Below, piece by piece: positions 1 to 6,559 of a stretch of DNA of 35,917 bases (the first letter of the stretch is position 1; the number at the start of each line of letters is the position of its first letter). The stretch comes from an uncultured Oscillospiraceae bacterium (GTDB lineage: Bacteria > Bacillota > Clostridia > Oscillospirales > Oscillospiraceae). The DNA is taken from NCBI GenBank assembly GCA_910577915.1, contig CAJTOM010000005.1, positions 1-35,917 of the forward strand, given 5' to 3'. The notes under the pieces were generated by a model. The model was not told the origin of the DNA, did not search any database, and worked only from the letters and a program-made list of their open reading frames with translations. The position numbers were made by a program, and so were the translations under genes.

Positions 1-312
1 GGGGAGGTCCTTGACACGGCCGCCGCGGATCATGACCACGGAGTGCTCCTGGAGGGAGTGGCCCACGCCGGGAATGTAGGCGGTGACCTCGTAGCCGTTG
101 GTCAGGCGCACACGGGCGATCTTCCGCAGGGCGGAGTTGGGCTTCTTGGGGGTCTGGGTACGCACCGCAGTGCACACGCCCCGCTTCTGGGGAGAGGGCA
201 GATCGGTCTCCTTGTTCTTGAGGGTGTTGAGTCCGTACTGCATAGCGGGGCTGGTGGACTTGTAGGTCGCTTGCTCTCTGCCCTTGCGAACCAGCTGGTT
301 GAAAGTAGGCAT
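1..312 (-). CDS. rpsL: 30S ribosomal protein S12 (C-terminus beyond window edge)
   Basis: Encodes the S12 protein of the small ribosomal subunit decoding centre. The first 104 residues are visible, starting MPTFNQLVRKGR and containing the near-universal stretches TPKKPNSALRK and GVGHSLQEHSV; the family is about 140 residues long in Firmicutes, so about a quarter lies outside the window. The start ATG is at 312, preceded by an AAAGGAG ribosome binding site. It lies 99 bases downstream of an L7Ae-family gene in the same direction, the normal Firmicutes order ahead of rpsG and fusA. Identity is not in doubt. Confidence 0.97.
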   Translation of the reverse strand, partial: MPTFNQLVRKGREQATYKSTSPAMQYGLNTLKNKETDLPSPQKRGVCTAVRTQTPKKPNSALRKIARVRLTNGYEVTAYIPGVGHSLQEHSVVMIRGGRVKDLP

Positions 313-365
313 AGTTTTCTCCTTTCTCTAAAGAATGGGAGCGGGATGCTCCGATTTATTTTTTG

Positions 366-387
366 CAGGATACCCAAAAATATCCTG
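366..387 (-). promoter_or_regulatory. Hairpin in the rpsL leader
   Basis: CAGGATA and TATCCTG form a perfect 7-bp stem with an 8-base loop, in the 99-base gap between the L7Ae-family gene and rpsL. A second small stem (GGAGC/GCTCC) lies nearer the rpsL start. There is no T-tract directly after the stem on the minus strand, so it is not a classical terminator. It could be a leader structure, a processing site or chance. Function is inferred only. Confidence 0.3.
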
Positions 388-411
388 AAAAAACCACATA
401 AACGGAAATTT

Positions 412-651
412 TCACAGCAGGGCCACCACAGCGGCGTCCACCTGGATGCCGGCGGCCTGTCCCAGTTCACGCATCGTGTACTGGGTGAACACGGGGACTG
501 CTCTCTGCCTGCACTGCTCGCGCAGGGGCGCGACCAGATCCGGGTCCGCGTCGGCGGCCAGAAACACCCGCCGGGCGAGGCCGTCCCGGATGGCGCGGCG
601 GGACTGCTTGACACCGATCACCTTGTCGCTGGACCGGAGTTCTGTCAGCAA
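412..651 (-). CDS. rplGB: L7Ae/L30e-family ribosomal protein (YbxF-like)
   Basis: A 79-residue protein of the L7Ae/L30e/S12e family that binds kink-turn RNA; the Bacillus relatives are YbxF and YlxQ. The sequence has the characteristic order of a 'SSDKVIGVKQSRRAI' opening, a hydrophobic strand (VFLAADAD), a second strand (AVPVF) and a G-Q-A-A-G-I motif near the C-terminus. I chose TTG at 651 because GGGAGG lies 7 bases upstream; an upstream in-frame ATG at 738 would fall in the promoter -35 box and add residues foreign to the family. It immediately precedes rpsL, the usual location in Firmicutes, and has its own promoter at 710-738. Confidence 0.85.
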   Translation of the reverse strand: MLTELRSSDKVIGVKQSRRAIRDGLARRVFLAADADPDLVAPLREQCRQRAVPVFTQYTMRELGQAAGIQVDAAVVALL

Positions 652-709
652 ACAAATCCCTCCCGTTTTGACGCGCCAAAATTCGCGGACTATTTCCACG
701 CAGTTGCTG

Positions 710-738
710 ATTATACCACAGCCGGAGCAGTGAGTCAA
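710..738 (-). promoter_or_regulatory. Strong sigma-A type promoter for the L7Ae-like gene and rpsL
   Basis: On the minus strand a -35 box TTGACT (738-733) and a perfect -10 box TATAAT (715-710) are separated by 17 bases. Transcription would begin about 50 bases upstream of the TTG start at 651. This implies that the str operon starts here and is not read through from rpoB-rpoC as in Bacillus, at least not exclusively. Confidence 0.85.
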
Positions 739-792
739 GAGCTATTTTCATTGATTTTCCAAGGTTTTTTGACAGCGCCTTTTGACAGCAAA

Positions 793-834
793 AACATCCC
801 GCGGGGAGCGCCGTCTTGCTCCCCGCGGGATGTT
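793..834 (-). terminator. Rho-independent terminator after the TSCPD gene
   Basis: A perfect 17-bp inverted repeat (793-809 and 818-834, 8-base loop) with core ATCCCGCGGGGAGC. On the minus strand it is followed by TTTTTG, a short T-tract. It sits about 25 bases beyond the stop codon at 857 and isolates the upstream genes from the str promoter. Confidence 0.9.
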
Positions 835-856
835 CCTTTACCGTCTTATCTGACGC

Positions 857-1108
857 TCACGCCTCCGCCAGCGCCGCCGCCAGAGCTCTGGACAGCTGAT
901 CGGGGCAGCTGGTGGGCTTTCCTCCGCACCGGATGCCCTGGAGCTTGCCAATAGCCTCCTTGGCGTCCATTCCCTTTACCAGGCACGAAATCCCCTGCAA
1001 ATTCCCGTTGCAGCCCCCGGTGAAGGCCACGGACCGGATGACGCCGTCCTCCAGCTCCAGATCGATCTGGGAGGAGCAGACGCCGGTGGGGCGGTAAGTA
1101 TATGTCAT
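857..1108 (-). CDS. TSCPD domain-containing protein (TIGR03905-like)
   Basis: An 83-residue protein of the small TSCPD family, whose domain also occurs at the C-terminus of some vitamin-B12-dependent ribonucleotide reductases. Visible signs are CNGNLQGI near residue 42 and the name-giving TSCPDQL near residue 68, with further cysteines (GVCSS, ISCLV, IRCGG). The cysteine pattern suggests a metal site, but the role of stand-alone members is unknown. ATG at 1108 is chosen over an upstream in-frame GTG because AAGGAG lies 9 bases before it. The gene has its own promoter (1161-1189) and terminator (793-834), so it is probably monocistronic. Confidence 0.8.
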   Translation of the reverse strand: MTYTYRPTGVCSSQIDLELEDGVIRSVAFTGGCNGNLQGISCLVKGMDAKEAIGKLQGIRCGGKPTSCPDQLSRALAAALAEA

Positions 1109-1160
1109 ACGAAGCATCTCCTTCTGCGTGATTTCCGCCGTCTCGGCGGTTCCAGCCGCC

Positions 1161-1189
1161 AGTATACCAGAAAACCGCGCCCCATGCAA
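1161..1189 (-). promoter_or_regulatory. Promoter of the TSCPD gene
   Basis: On the minus strand -35 TTGCAT (1189-1184) and -10 TATACT (1166-1161) are separated by 17 bases. The start ATG is at 1108, giving a leader of about 45 bases that includes a small GGCGG/CCGCC stem and the AAGGAG ribosome binding site. Confidence 0.8.
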
Positions 1190-1225
1190 CCCCCGCTTTG
1201 TCCCGCCGCCTGTGCATACAGGTCC

Positions 1226-1666
1226 TCACACCAGCAGCCCCACGCCCAGCCCCAGCAGGGCCCCCATGAGCACCTGAAGCGGCGTGTGCCCCATGACCTC
1301 CCGGAGGTCGTCGGCGAAGTCCTCCGCCGTCAGCTTCTCCACGTGGGCCAGGATCTGATTGACCAGCCGGGCGGTGTCCCCGGCGCTGCGGCGGACGTTG
1401 CACGCGTCGTACATCACCACCGCCGCCACGATGACGGACAGGGCGAAGAGGCCCCCCTGGACGCCCTCCAGCTTCCCGATGGCGGCGGTGCAGGCCACCA
1501 CCAGCGCGGAGTGGCTGCTGGGCATTCCCCCGCTGGAGACAAACAGCCGCAGATTCAGCCGCCGGGCCAGCACGGCCTCCAGCAGCACCTTGATCAGCTG
1601 GGCCAGAAACCACGCCAGCAGTCCGCAGTCGACGACGGGGTTGGTGGTGAGCATCCCGAAGTGCAT
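1226..1666 (-). CDS. Divergent PAP2 family membrane protein (YuiD-like)
   Basis: A 146-residue integral membrane protein of the DUF212/divergent PAP2 family (Bacillus YuiD). The family signature SSGGMPSSHSA lies near residues 44-54, where it resembles the phosphatase motif of PAP2 enzymes; hydrophobic segments follow around residues 55-90 and at the C-terminus. A phosphatase acting on a lipid pyrophosphate is possible, but the biochemical role is not established. The start ATG is preceded by GGAGG at 9 bases and lies 3 bases after the ispA stop codon, so it is the last gene of the xseA-xseB-ispA transcript. The polyprenyl diphosphate context fits an isoprenoid-pyrophosphate substrate, which is inference. 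Confidence 0.85.
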   Translation of the reverse strand: MHFGMLTTNPVVDCGLLAWFLAQLIKVLLEAVLARRLNLRLFVSSGGMPSSHSALVVACTAAIGKLEGVQGGLFALSVIVAAVVMYDACNVRRSAGDTARLVNQILAHVEKLTAEDFADDLREVMGHTPLQVLMGALLGLGVGLLV

Positions 1667-1669
1667 GGG

Positions 1670-2542
1670 CTATTTCCTCCTGTCCGCCAGGCTGTCCGCC
1701 AGCTCCAGCAAAAATTCTCTGTCCCGGAATCCCGCCACAGCCTCCCTGGCCAGCCGGGTCTCCTCCGCCACCAGCGCCCCGCAGCGCTCCAGGCCCAGCA
1801 GGTCCACGAAGGTACGCTTGCCCTCCTCCCTGTCGGAACCCACCGGCTTGCCGAACTCCTCCTGGTCGGCGATCACGTCCAGCATGTCGTCCCGGATCTG
1901 AAAGGCCAGGCCGATATGCTCCGCATAGGCCAGCGCCTGCCGCCGCTCCTTCGGCGACGCCCCGGCGGCAATGCATCCAAGGTCCGCCGCCGCGCCCAGC
2001 AGCCCGCCGGTCTTCCGCAGGCACATGTCCCGCAGGGACGCCTCGTCCCGGGCCAGCCCCTCCATATCCAGCACCTGACCGGCTACCATGCCGTCCCCGC
2101 CGCAGGCGGAGGCCAGCGCCTGCACCGCCTCGCACCTCTGCTCCGCGCTCAGTCCCGGCGCGATGGCGATGAGCCGGAAGGCCTCCGCCTGGAGGGCGTC
2201 TCCCGCCAGCACGGCCATGGTCTCGCCGTAGACCCTGTGGCAGGTAGGCCGTCCCCGCCGGAGGTCGTCGTCGTCCATGCAGGGCAGATCGTCGTGGATG
2301 AGGGAGTAGGTGTGGACGCACTCCAGCGCCGTGCCCAGCGGGAGGGCCCGCCGGGCCTCCCCGCCCAGCGCCTCGCAGAAGGCCAGGGTCATCACGGGCC
2401 GCACCCGCTTGCCCCCCGCCAGCAGACTGTAGCGCATGGCCTCCTGAAGCCGCCCATAGGGCTTGCTCCGCAAAAAGAGGCTCTGCAGAGCCTCCTCCAC
2501 GGCGGCGCGGTAGCGGTCATATCGCTCCTGAAAACGCCCCAT
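1670..2542 (-). CDS. ispA: Polyprenyl (geranyl/farnesyl) diphosphate synthase
   Basis: A 290-residue trans-prenyltransferase that condenses isopentenyl diphosphate with allylic diphosphates in the cytosol. Both aspartate-rich motifs are present: DDLPCMDDDDLRRG (first Mg-binding motif) and RDDMLD (second). GGKRVRP near the N-terminus binds isopentenyl diphosphate. Length matches bacterial IspA. An in-frame GTG at 2548 would overlap the xseB stop codon, but GGAGG is correctly spaced only for ATG at 2542. The xseA-xseB-ispA order is the standard Gram-positive arrangement; the usual neighbour dxs is replaced here by the divergent PAP2 gene. Farnesyl versus geranylgeranyl specificity cannot be read with certainty. 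Confidence 0.93.
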   Translation of the reverse strand: MGRFQERYDRYRAAVEEALQSLFLRSKPYGRLQEAMRYSLLAGGKRVRPVMTLAFCEALGGEARRALPLGTALECVHTYSLIHDDLPCMDDDDLRRGRPTCHRVYGETMAVLAGDALQAEAFRLIAIAPGLSAEQRCEAVQALASACGGDGMVAGQVLDMEGLARDEASLRDMCLRKTGGLLGAAADLGCIAAGASPKERRQALAYAEHIGLAFQIRDDMLDVIADQEEFGKPVGSDREEGKRTFVDLLGLERCGALVAEETRLAREAVAGFRDREFLLELADSLADRRK

Positions 2543-2544
2543 GG

Positions 2545-2790
2545 TCACTCCTCCGCCTGGAAGGGCAGCTCCACCGGCTCCCCGTCGGGGCCCTTCTGGA
2601 GCTTAACCACCTTCTGCTCCGCCTCATCCAGCAGGGCGGTGCAGGCGCCCGCCAGCCCCGTCCCCTCCTCGAAAAGGGCCAGGGAGTCCGCCAGAGGCGC
2701 GTCCCCCCGCTCCAGCAGGGCGACGATTTCCTCTAAGCGGCCCAGCTGCTCCTCAAAGCTCTTTTTTTCCTCTTTCTTCCTCGGGCTCAT
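2545..2790 (-). CDS. xseB: Exodeoxyribonuclease VII small subunit
   Basis: An 81-residue coiled-coil subunit of the two-component single-strand exonuclease VII. It begins MSPRKKEEKKSFEEQL and carries the family pattern 'LGRLEEIVALLERGDAPLADSLALFEEG' in segments (LEEIV, G.APL..SL..FEEG). Its ATG overlaps the xseA stop codon as ATGA (2787-2790), indicating translational coupling with the large subunit. Size is as expected. Confidence 0.95.
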   Translation of the reverse strand: MSPRKKEEKKSFEEQLGRLEEIVALLERGDAPLADSLALFEEGTGLAGACTALLDEAEQKVVKLQKGPDGEPVELPFQAEE

Positions 2791-3992
2791 GGCCGTTCCT
2801 CCTCTATTATGGCTTCCTCCACCCGGCACATCAACCGTCCGTTGGACAGCCGCGCCGTGATCCGGCTCCCCGCCGGCGCGTCCTCCGTCCGGCGCAGGGG
2901 CCTTCCGTCCTCCTTCGTCACCAGGGCGAAGCCCCGGCCCAGCACCTTCAGGGGGCTCATGGCGTCCAGGGCCGCCGCCAGGGCGGCCAGCTCCCGCCTG
3001 GGCGCCGCCAGCCGGGCCAGGGCGGCGCGGCACAGCTCCCTCTGGACGTGGTCCAGCAGCAGCCGCTTGTCCTGCACCGCCGCCATGGGGTCGGTGAGGA
3101 CCCGCCTGCCGGTCAGCTCCGCCAGCCGGCGGCGCAGCAGCTCCAGCCGCTTCGACTGGCTGCGGAGCATGTGGAGCCGCAGGCTCTCCAGCCGCTCCAG
3201 CAGCTCCGTCTGATCCGGCGCCGCCAGCTCGGCGGCGTGGGAGGGGGTGGCCGCCCGGGCGTCCGCCACGAAGTCGGCGATGGTCACATCCGGCTCGTGA
3301 CCCACGGCAGAGATGACGGGGATGTCCGCGTCAAAGATGGCCCGGGCTACCCGCTCGTCGTTGAAGGCCCACAGGTCCTCGATGGACCCGCCGCCCCGGC
3401 CGGTGATGATCACATCCGCCACCCTGTGGCGGCAGGCGTAGCGCAGGGCCCCCGCGATCTCCGCCGGGGCCTCCGCCCCCTGGACCCGGACCGGCAGCAG
3501 CTTCACCTTGGCCAGGGGAAACCGCCGCCGGAGGATACGGATCATATCGTGAACCGCCGCCCCCGCGGAGGAGGTGATGATGGCGATGGTCTCCGGACAG
3601 GCCGGCAGGGGCTTTTTGTGGGCCTCGTCGAAAAGGCCCTCCTTCCACAGCTTCTCCTTGAGCTGCTCAAAGGCCACGTGGAGGTCCCCCACCCCGTCGG
3701 GGCTCAGCTCGTCGCAGTAGAGCTGGTAGACCCCGTCCCTGGGGAACACGCTCACCCGCCCCATGGCCACCACCTTCATCCCGTTCTCCGGCCGGAACCG
3801 CAGGCGCAGGGCCTGGCCCTTGAACATGACGCACCGCACCGCCCCCTCGGCGTCCTTCAGCGTGAAGTAGTGGTGCCCGGAGGGGTAGAGCTTGTAGTTG
3901 GAGATCTCCCCCCGGACATAGATGCTCTGCAGCTCCGGGACGCTCTCCAGCAGGGCTTTGAGCAGATGATTCAGTTCGCTGACGGCGTACAC
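2787..3992 (-). CDS. xseA: Exodeoxyribonuclease VII large subunit
   Basis: About 401 residues; catalytic subunit that degrades single-stranded DNA to oligonucleotides. The N-terminal OB fold is visible (VRGEISNYKLYPSGHHYFTLKD), followed by the nuclease domain with ITSSAGAAVHD, the glycine-rich TGRGGGSIEDLWAFND and ISAVGHEPDVTIADFVAD. The C-terminus is a coiled coil. The annotated start is GTG at 3992, but it has no ribosome binding site: the AAGGTGA at 4017-4011 is 18 bases away. That site is 6 bases from an in-frame ATA at 4004, which would add IENH or MENH before VYAVSEL, so an AUA start is possible. A stop codon at 4011-4013 bounds the frame upstream. Confidence 0.95.
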   Translation of the reverse strand: MYAVSELNHLLKALLESVPELQSIYVRGEISNYKLYPSGHHYFTLKDAEGAVRCVMFKGQALRLRFRPENGMKVVAMGRVSVFPRDGVYQLYCDELSPDGVGDLHVAFEQLKEKLWKEGLFDEAHKKPLPACPETIAIITSSAGAAVHDMIRILRRRFPLAKVKLLPVRVQGAEAPAEIAGALRYACRHRVADVIITGRGGGSIEDLWAFNDERVARAIFDADIPVISAVGHEPDVTIADFVADARAATPSHAAELAAPDQTELLERLESLRLHMLRSQSKRLELLRRRLAELTGRRVLTDPMAAVQDKRLLLDHVQRELCRAALARLAAPRRELAALAAALDAMSPLKVLGRGFALVTKEDGRPLRRTEDAPAGSRITARLSNGRLMCRVEEAIIEEERP

Positions 3993-4087
3993 ATGGTTTT
4001 CTATAAATGGTCACCTTCTTCCCGCAGGAGGGGCGGAGAATTTCCCCGCCGCTCCGCAAAGCCCCGCGCCCTGTATCGGCGCGCCCC

Positions 4088-4300
4088 TTACGGCTCTGCC
4101 GGATACCACTCCAGCAGGTCCCCCGGCTGACATTGCAGCATGTCGCAAATCGCGTTCAGGCTTTCAACGGTTATTGTCGTGTTATTATGGCGCAGCTTGA
4201 CCAATGTCGTCGTCGCAAGCAGCTTTTCCTTCTGCAAACGGTATGTGGAATACCCTGCTTCCTTCAACAATTTTAATACATCTGCTTTATATCGAATCAT
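4088..4300 (-). CDS. Small XRE/Cro-type HTH regulator (YozG-like)
   Basis: A 70-residue DNA-binding protein consisting of little more than one helix-turn-helix domain. The pattern LQKEKLLATTTLVKLRHNNT, then TVESLNAICDMLQCQPGDLLE, is typical of the HTH_26 branch of XRE regulators. It is transcribed divergently from the 87-residue gene at 4389, and the two share a 36-bp region containing a perfect palindrome over the plus-strand promoter. I infer it represses the neighbour, itself or both. A GAGG ribosome binding site lies close to the ATG at 4300. Confidence 0.85.
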   Translation of the reverse strand: MIRYKADVLKLLKEAGYSTYRLQKEKLLATTTLVKLRHNNTTITVESLNAICDMLQCQPGDLLEWYPAEP

Positions 4301-4327
4301 AAAACCTCACAGCGGGCAAACTTCCTA

Positions 4328-4355
4328 TTGACATTTTTGATAATTCAAATATAAT
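4328..4355 (+). promoter_or_regulatory. Promoter of the 87-residue gene
   Basis: A consensus -35 box TTGACA (4328-4333) and a consensus -10 box TATAAT (4350-4355) are separated by 16 bases. The -10 box and spacer lie inside the palindrome at 4334-4369, so occupancy of the palindrome would block polymerase. Confidence 0.85.
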
Positions 4356-4369
4356 TGAATTATCAAAAA
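4334..4369. promoter_or_regulatory. Perfect 15-bp-arm palindrome, probable operator
   Basis: Left arm TTTTTGATAATTCAA (4334-4348) and right arm TTGAATTATCAAAAA (4355-4369) are perfect inverted repeats around a 6-base centre ATATAA. The AT-rich element sits in GC-rich surroundings between a divergent HTH gene and its neighbour and covers the promoter spacer and -10 box. It also offers a weak minus-strand promoter (TTGATA, 18 bases, TATCAA). I infer that the HTH protein at 4088-4300 binds here as a dimer. Confidence 0.75.
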
Positions 4370-4388
4370 CAAAAAGGAGACTGCCGCA

Positions 4389-4652
4389 ATGGACAAACTG
4401 ATGAGGACATTATTTTGCCACCTCATGGAAAACCAACTGGCGCTATACTATGCCCGGACCGCTCTGGCGGAGCGGGAGCGGGCGCGGGACGAGGTGGGCC
4501 GCAGGCTGTGGGAACAGCTGGAGGGCGAACAGCGCGCGCTTCTGGAGGAGCTCCAGCGGGCCTACGACTACGCCCAGATGGCCGAGCTGGAGGCCATGTA
4601 TCTGGCCGCCTTCGACCAGTGCGCCGCCCTGCACCGCCCCCACACCGCCTGA
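4389..4652 (+). CDS. Small hypothetical protein, charged and helical
   Basis: An 87-residue protein that I do not firmly recognise. It has no signal peptide or membrane segment. After an N-terminal MDKLMRTLFCHLMENQLA it is dominated by Glu, Arg, Ala and Leu and is predicted to be helical or coiled coil (ALAERERARDEVGRRL, EGEQRALLEELQRAYD). General look and size recall short DUF6809-type proteins common in Clostridia, but this is a weak resemblance. AAGGAG lies 9 bases before the ATG and the promoter at 4328-4355 is near consensus, so it is a real expressed gene. Its stop codon abuts that of the convergent thrC. Divergent pairing with an HTH gene suggests tight repression. Confidence 0.75.
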   Translation: MDKLMRTLFCHLMENQLALYYARTALAERERARDEVGRRLWEQLEGEQRALLEELQRAYDYAQMAELEAMYLAAFDQCAALHRPHTA

Positions 4653-6137
4653 CTACCGCAGAAATTCCCTCACGACCTTCTCCATCTCCTCCCGGTCCGC
4701 CACCTGGCCGAAGCGGGGCGTTTTCCCCTTCAAAGCCGCCAGGCGGGACGGGGCGGCCGTGCCGGTGACCGCCTGCAGCTGGGCGATGCGGTCCACGCTG
4801 TCCGCCGCCGGCTCCTGGCCGATGGCCCGGAGGACGCTGTCGCAGAACTTGTAGGGGCTGGCGGTGGAGACGAACACCGCCGGGGTCCTGTCGCCGGTCT
4901 CCTTGCGGTACTCCGTGAGCACCCGGGCCGCCACGGCGGTGTGGGTGTCGATCAGATATCGGTAGCGGTAGAGCATCTCAATGGAGGCAACGGTCTCCTC
5001 CTCGCCGCAGAAGCCGCCGTAGAACAGGGACTGGAGCCGGGCCAGCATCTCCGGGGCGATCTCGTAGCGCCCCTCCTCCGCCAGCCGGTCCATATAGCCC
5101 CGCACCAACCCGTCGTCCCCGCCGCTCAGGTCGAAGAGCAGGCGCTCCAGGTTGCTGGAGATGAGGATGTCCATCGAGGGGCTCATGGTGGTGTGGAAGG
5201 GCCGGTTGCGGTCGTAGACGCCGGTGCGGATGAAATCCGTCAGCACGTCGTTGCGGTTGGAGGCGCAGATGAGCCTGCCCACGGGCAGCCCCATCTTCCG
5301 GGCGTAGTAGCAGGCCAGGATGTTGCCGAAATTCCCGGTGGGCACGCAGTAGTTCACCGGCTGGCCCAGCTTGATCTCCCCGGCATTGAGCAGATCGCAG
5401 TAGGCGGAGATGTAGTAGACCACCTGGGGCAGGATGCGGCCCCAGTTGATGGAGTTGGCGGAGGAGAGGAAGTACCCCCGGCCCGCCAGCTCCTCCCGTA
5501 TGGCCGGGTCGGAGAAGATGCGCTTGACGCCGTTCTGGGCGTCGTCGAAGTTGCCCCGAACGGCGCACACCCCCACATTGTCCCCCTCCTGGGTGACCAT
5601 CTGCAGCTTCTGGATCTCGCTGACCCCGTTTTCCGGGTAGAAGACCAGAATCTTGGTCTGCTCCACATCGGCGAAGCCCTCCATGGCGGCCTTGCCGGTA
5701 TCCCCGGAGGTGGCCGCCAGAATGCAGGCGGTCCTCTCCTCCCCCGTCAGGCGCAGGCTGGCGCCGAGCAGCTGGGGCAGCATCTGCAGGGCCATGTCCT
5801 TAAAGGCGCTGGTGGGCCCGTGCCACAGCTCCAGGCACCAGGTGTTGGCGTCCATCCGGTGCAGGGGAGCCACGCCGGGGTGGTCAAACTTCTCCGGGCC
5901 GTAGGCGCTCTCTGCGAAGGCCTCCAGCTCCTCGGGCCGGAAGTCCTCCAGGTACTTGCCCATGACATAGGCCGCCCGGCGCTGGTAGCTCATGCCGCAC
6001 AGCGTCTCCATCTCCAGGGCGCTGAGCACCGGGAAGTGCACGGGGGTAAACAGGCCGCCGTCACGGCTCAGGCCCATCTTGATGGCCTGGGCCGCGCTCA
6101 GGCGCAGGGTTTTGTCTCTCGTACTCAAATATTCCAT
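4653..6137 (-). CDS. thrC: Threonine synthase
   Basis: A 494-residue PLP enzyme converting O-phosphohomoserine to threonine. The PLP lysine is K113 in GPTSAFKDMALQ; the phosphate/PLP-binding ATSGDTGKAAMEG follows, and SANSINWGRILPQ with PTGNFGNILA are typical of the long (E. coli/yeast-like) class, to which the length also fits. ATG at 6137 is chosen because GGAGG lies 8 bases upstream; an in-frame GTG at 6152 lacks spacing for a site. The gene stands alone: no thrA or thrB is adjacent, and it meets the 87-residue gene stop-to-stop without a visible terminator. Confidence 0.96.
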   Translation of the reverse strand: MEYLSTRDKTLRLSAAQAIKMGLSRDGGLFTPVHFPVLSALEMETLCGMSYQRRAAYVMGKYLEDFRPEELEAFAESAYGPEKFDHPGVAPLHRMDANTWCLELWHGPTSAFKDMALQMLPQLLGASLRLTGEERTACILAATSGDTGKAAMEGFADVEQTKILVFYPENGVSEIQKLQMVTQEGDNVGVCAVRGNFDDAQNGVKRIFSDPAIREELAGRGYFLSSANSINWGRILPQVVYYISAYCDLLNAGEIKLGQPVNYCVPTGNFGNILACYYARKMGLPVGRLICASNRNDVLTDFIRTGVYDRNRPFHTTMSPSMDILISSNLERLLFDLSGGDDGLVRGYMDRLAEEGRYEIAPEMLARLQSLFYGGFCGEEETVASIEMLYRYRYLIDTHTAVAARVLTEYRKETGDRTPAVFVSTASPYKFCDSVLRAIGQEPAADSVDRIAQLQAVTGTAAPSRLAALKGKTPRFGQVADREEMEKVVREFLR

Positions 6138-6202
6138 GGCGGTTTCCTCCACTCCGCCTCCTCCAGGGCTGTCTGCACGTTGTCAAAACACCCAGGCAGT
6201 CC

Positions 6203-6559
6203 CTAGAAGAAGGCGCTGATCATATAGTTAATCCGGCGGCGGCCCTCCTGGTCGTACACCTCCGCCACGTCGAACCGGCAGGGGCAGTCCAGACCGGTCT
6301 GGGCCAGGTACCAGGAGGCCGCGTCCCGCAGGCGGCGGCGCTTGGCGGGGGTCACCGCCTCCCGCCCCTGGGCCATCGGGCGGCCGGAGCGGGTCTTGAC
6401 TTCCACGAAGCACAGCACCCCCTCCGGCGAGCGGGCAATCAGGTCGATCTCCCCCCAGCGGCAGCGGTACTGCCGGGCCGCAATGGCGTAGCCACGGCGC
6501 TCCAGGGCCGCCGCCACGGCGGCCTCCCCCCGGTCGCCCCGCCGCTTCCGCTCATCCAT
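6203..6559 (-). CDS. yraN: YraN family (UPF0102) endonuclease-like protein
   Basis: A 118-residue protein with the restriction-endonuclease-like fold of UPF0102. The N-terminal GDRGEAAVAAALERRGY and the motif GEIDLIARSPEGVLCFVEVKTR (in parts: EIDLIA, FVEVKTR) supply the D...ExK residues typical of such nucleases. Cellular role is not established, though it may act on DNA during recombination or repair. Its ATG overlaps the end of rnhB by 8 bases; rnhB-yraN is a common pair in bacteria and implies co-transcription. Confidence 0.93.
   Translation of the reverse strand: MDERKRRGDRGEAAVAAALERRGYAIAARQYRCRWGEIDLIARSPEGVLCFVEVKTRSGRPMAQGREAVTPAKRRRLRDAASWYLAQTGLDCPCRFDVAEVYDQEGRRRINYMISAFF

Noticed and set aside
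102..954. Long open frames on both strands across the rpsL and L7Ae region
   Set aside because: They overlap recognised ribosomal genes, lack ribosome binding sites and have compositions typical of out-of-frame GC-rich DNA.
846..2321. A 491-codon minus-strand open frame
   Set aside because: Gly/Arg/Ala-rich shadow of the ispA, PAP2-like and TSCPD genes in another frame, with no family resemblance.
6160..6202. A TTGACA on the minus strand upstream of thrC
   Set aside because: No acceptable -10 box at 16-18 bases, so I did not call a promoter.
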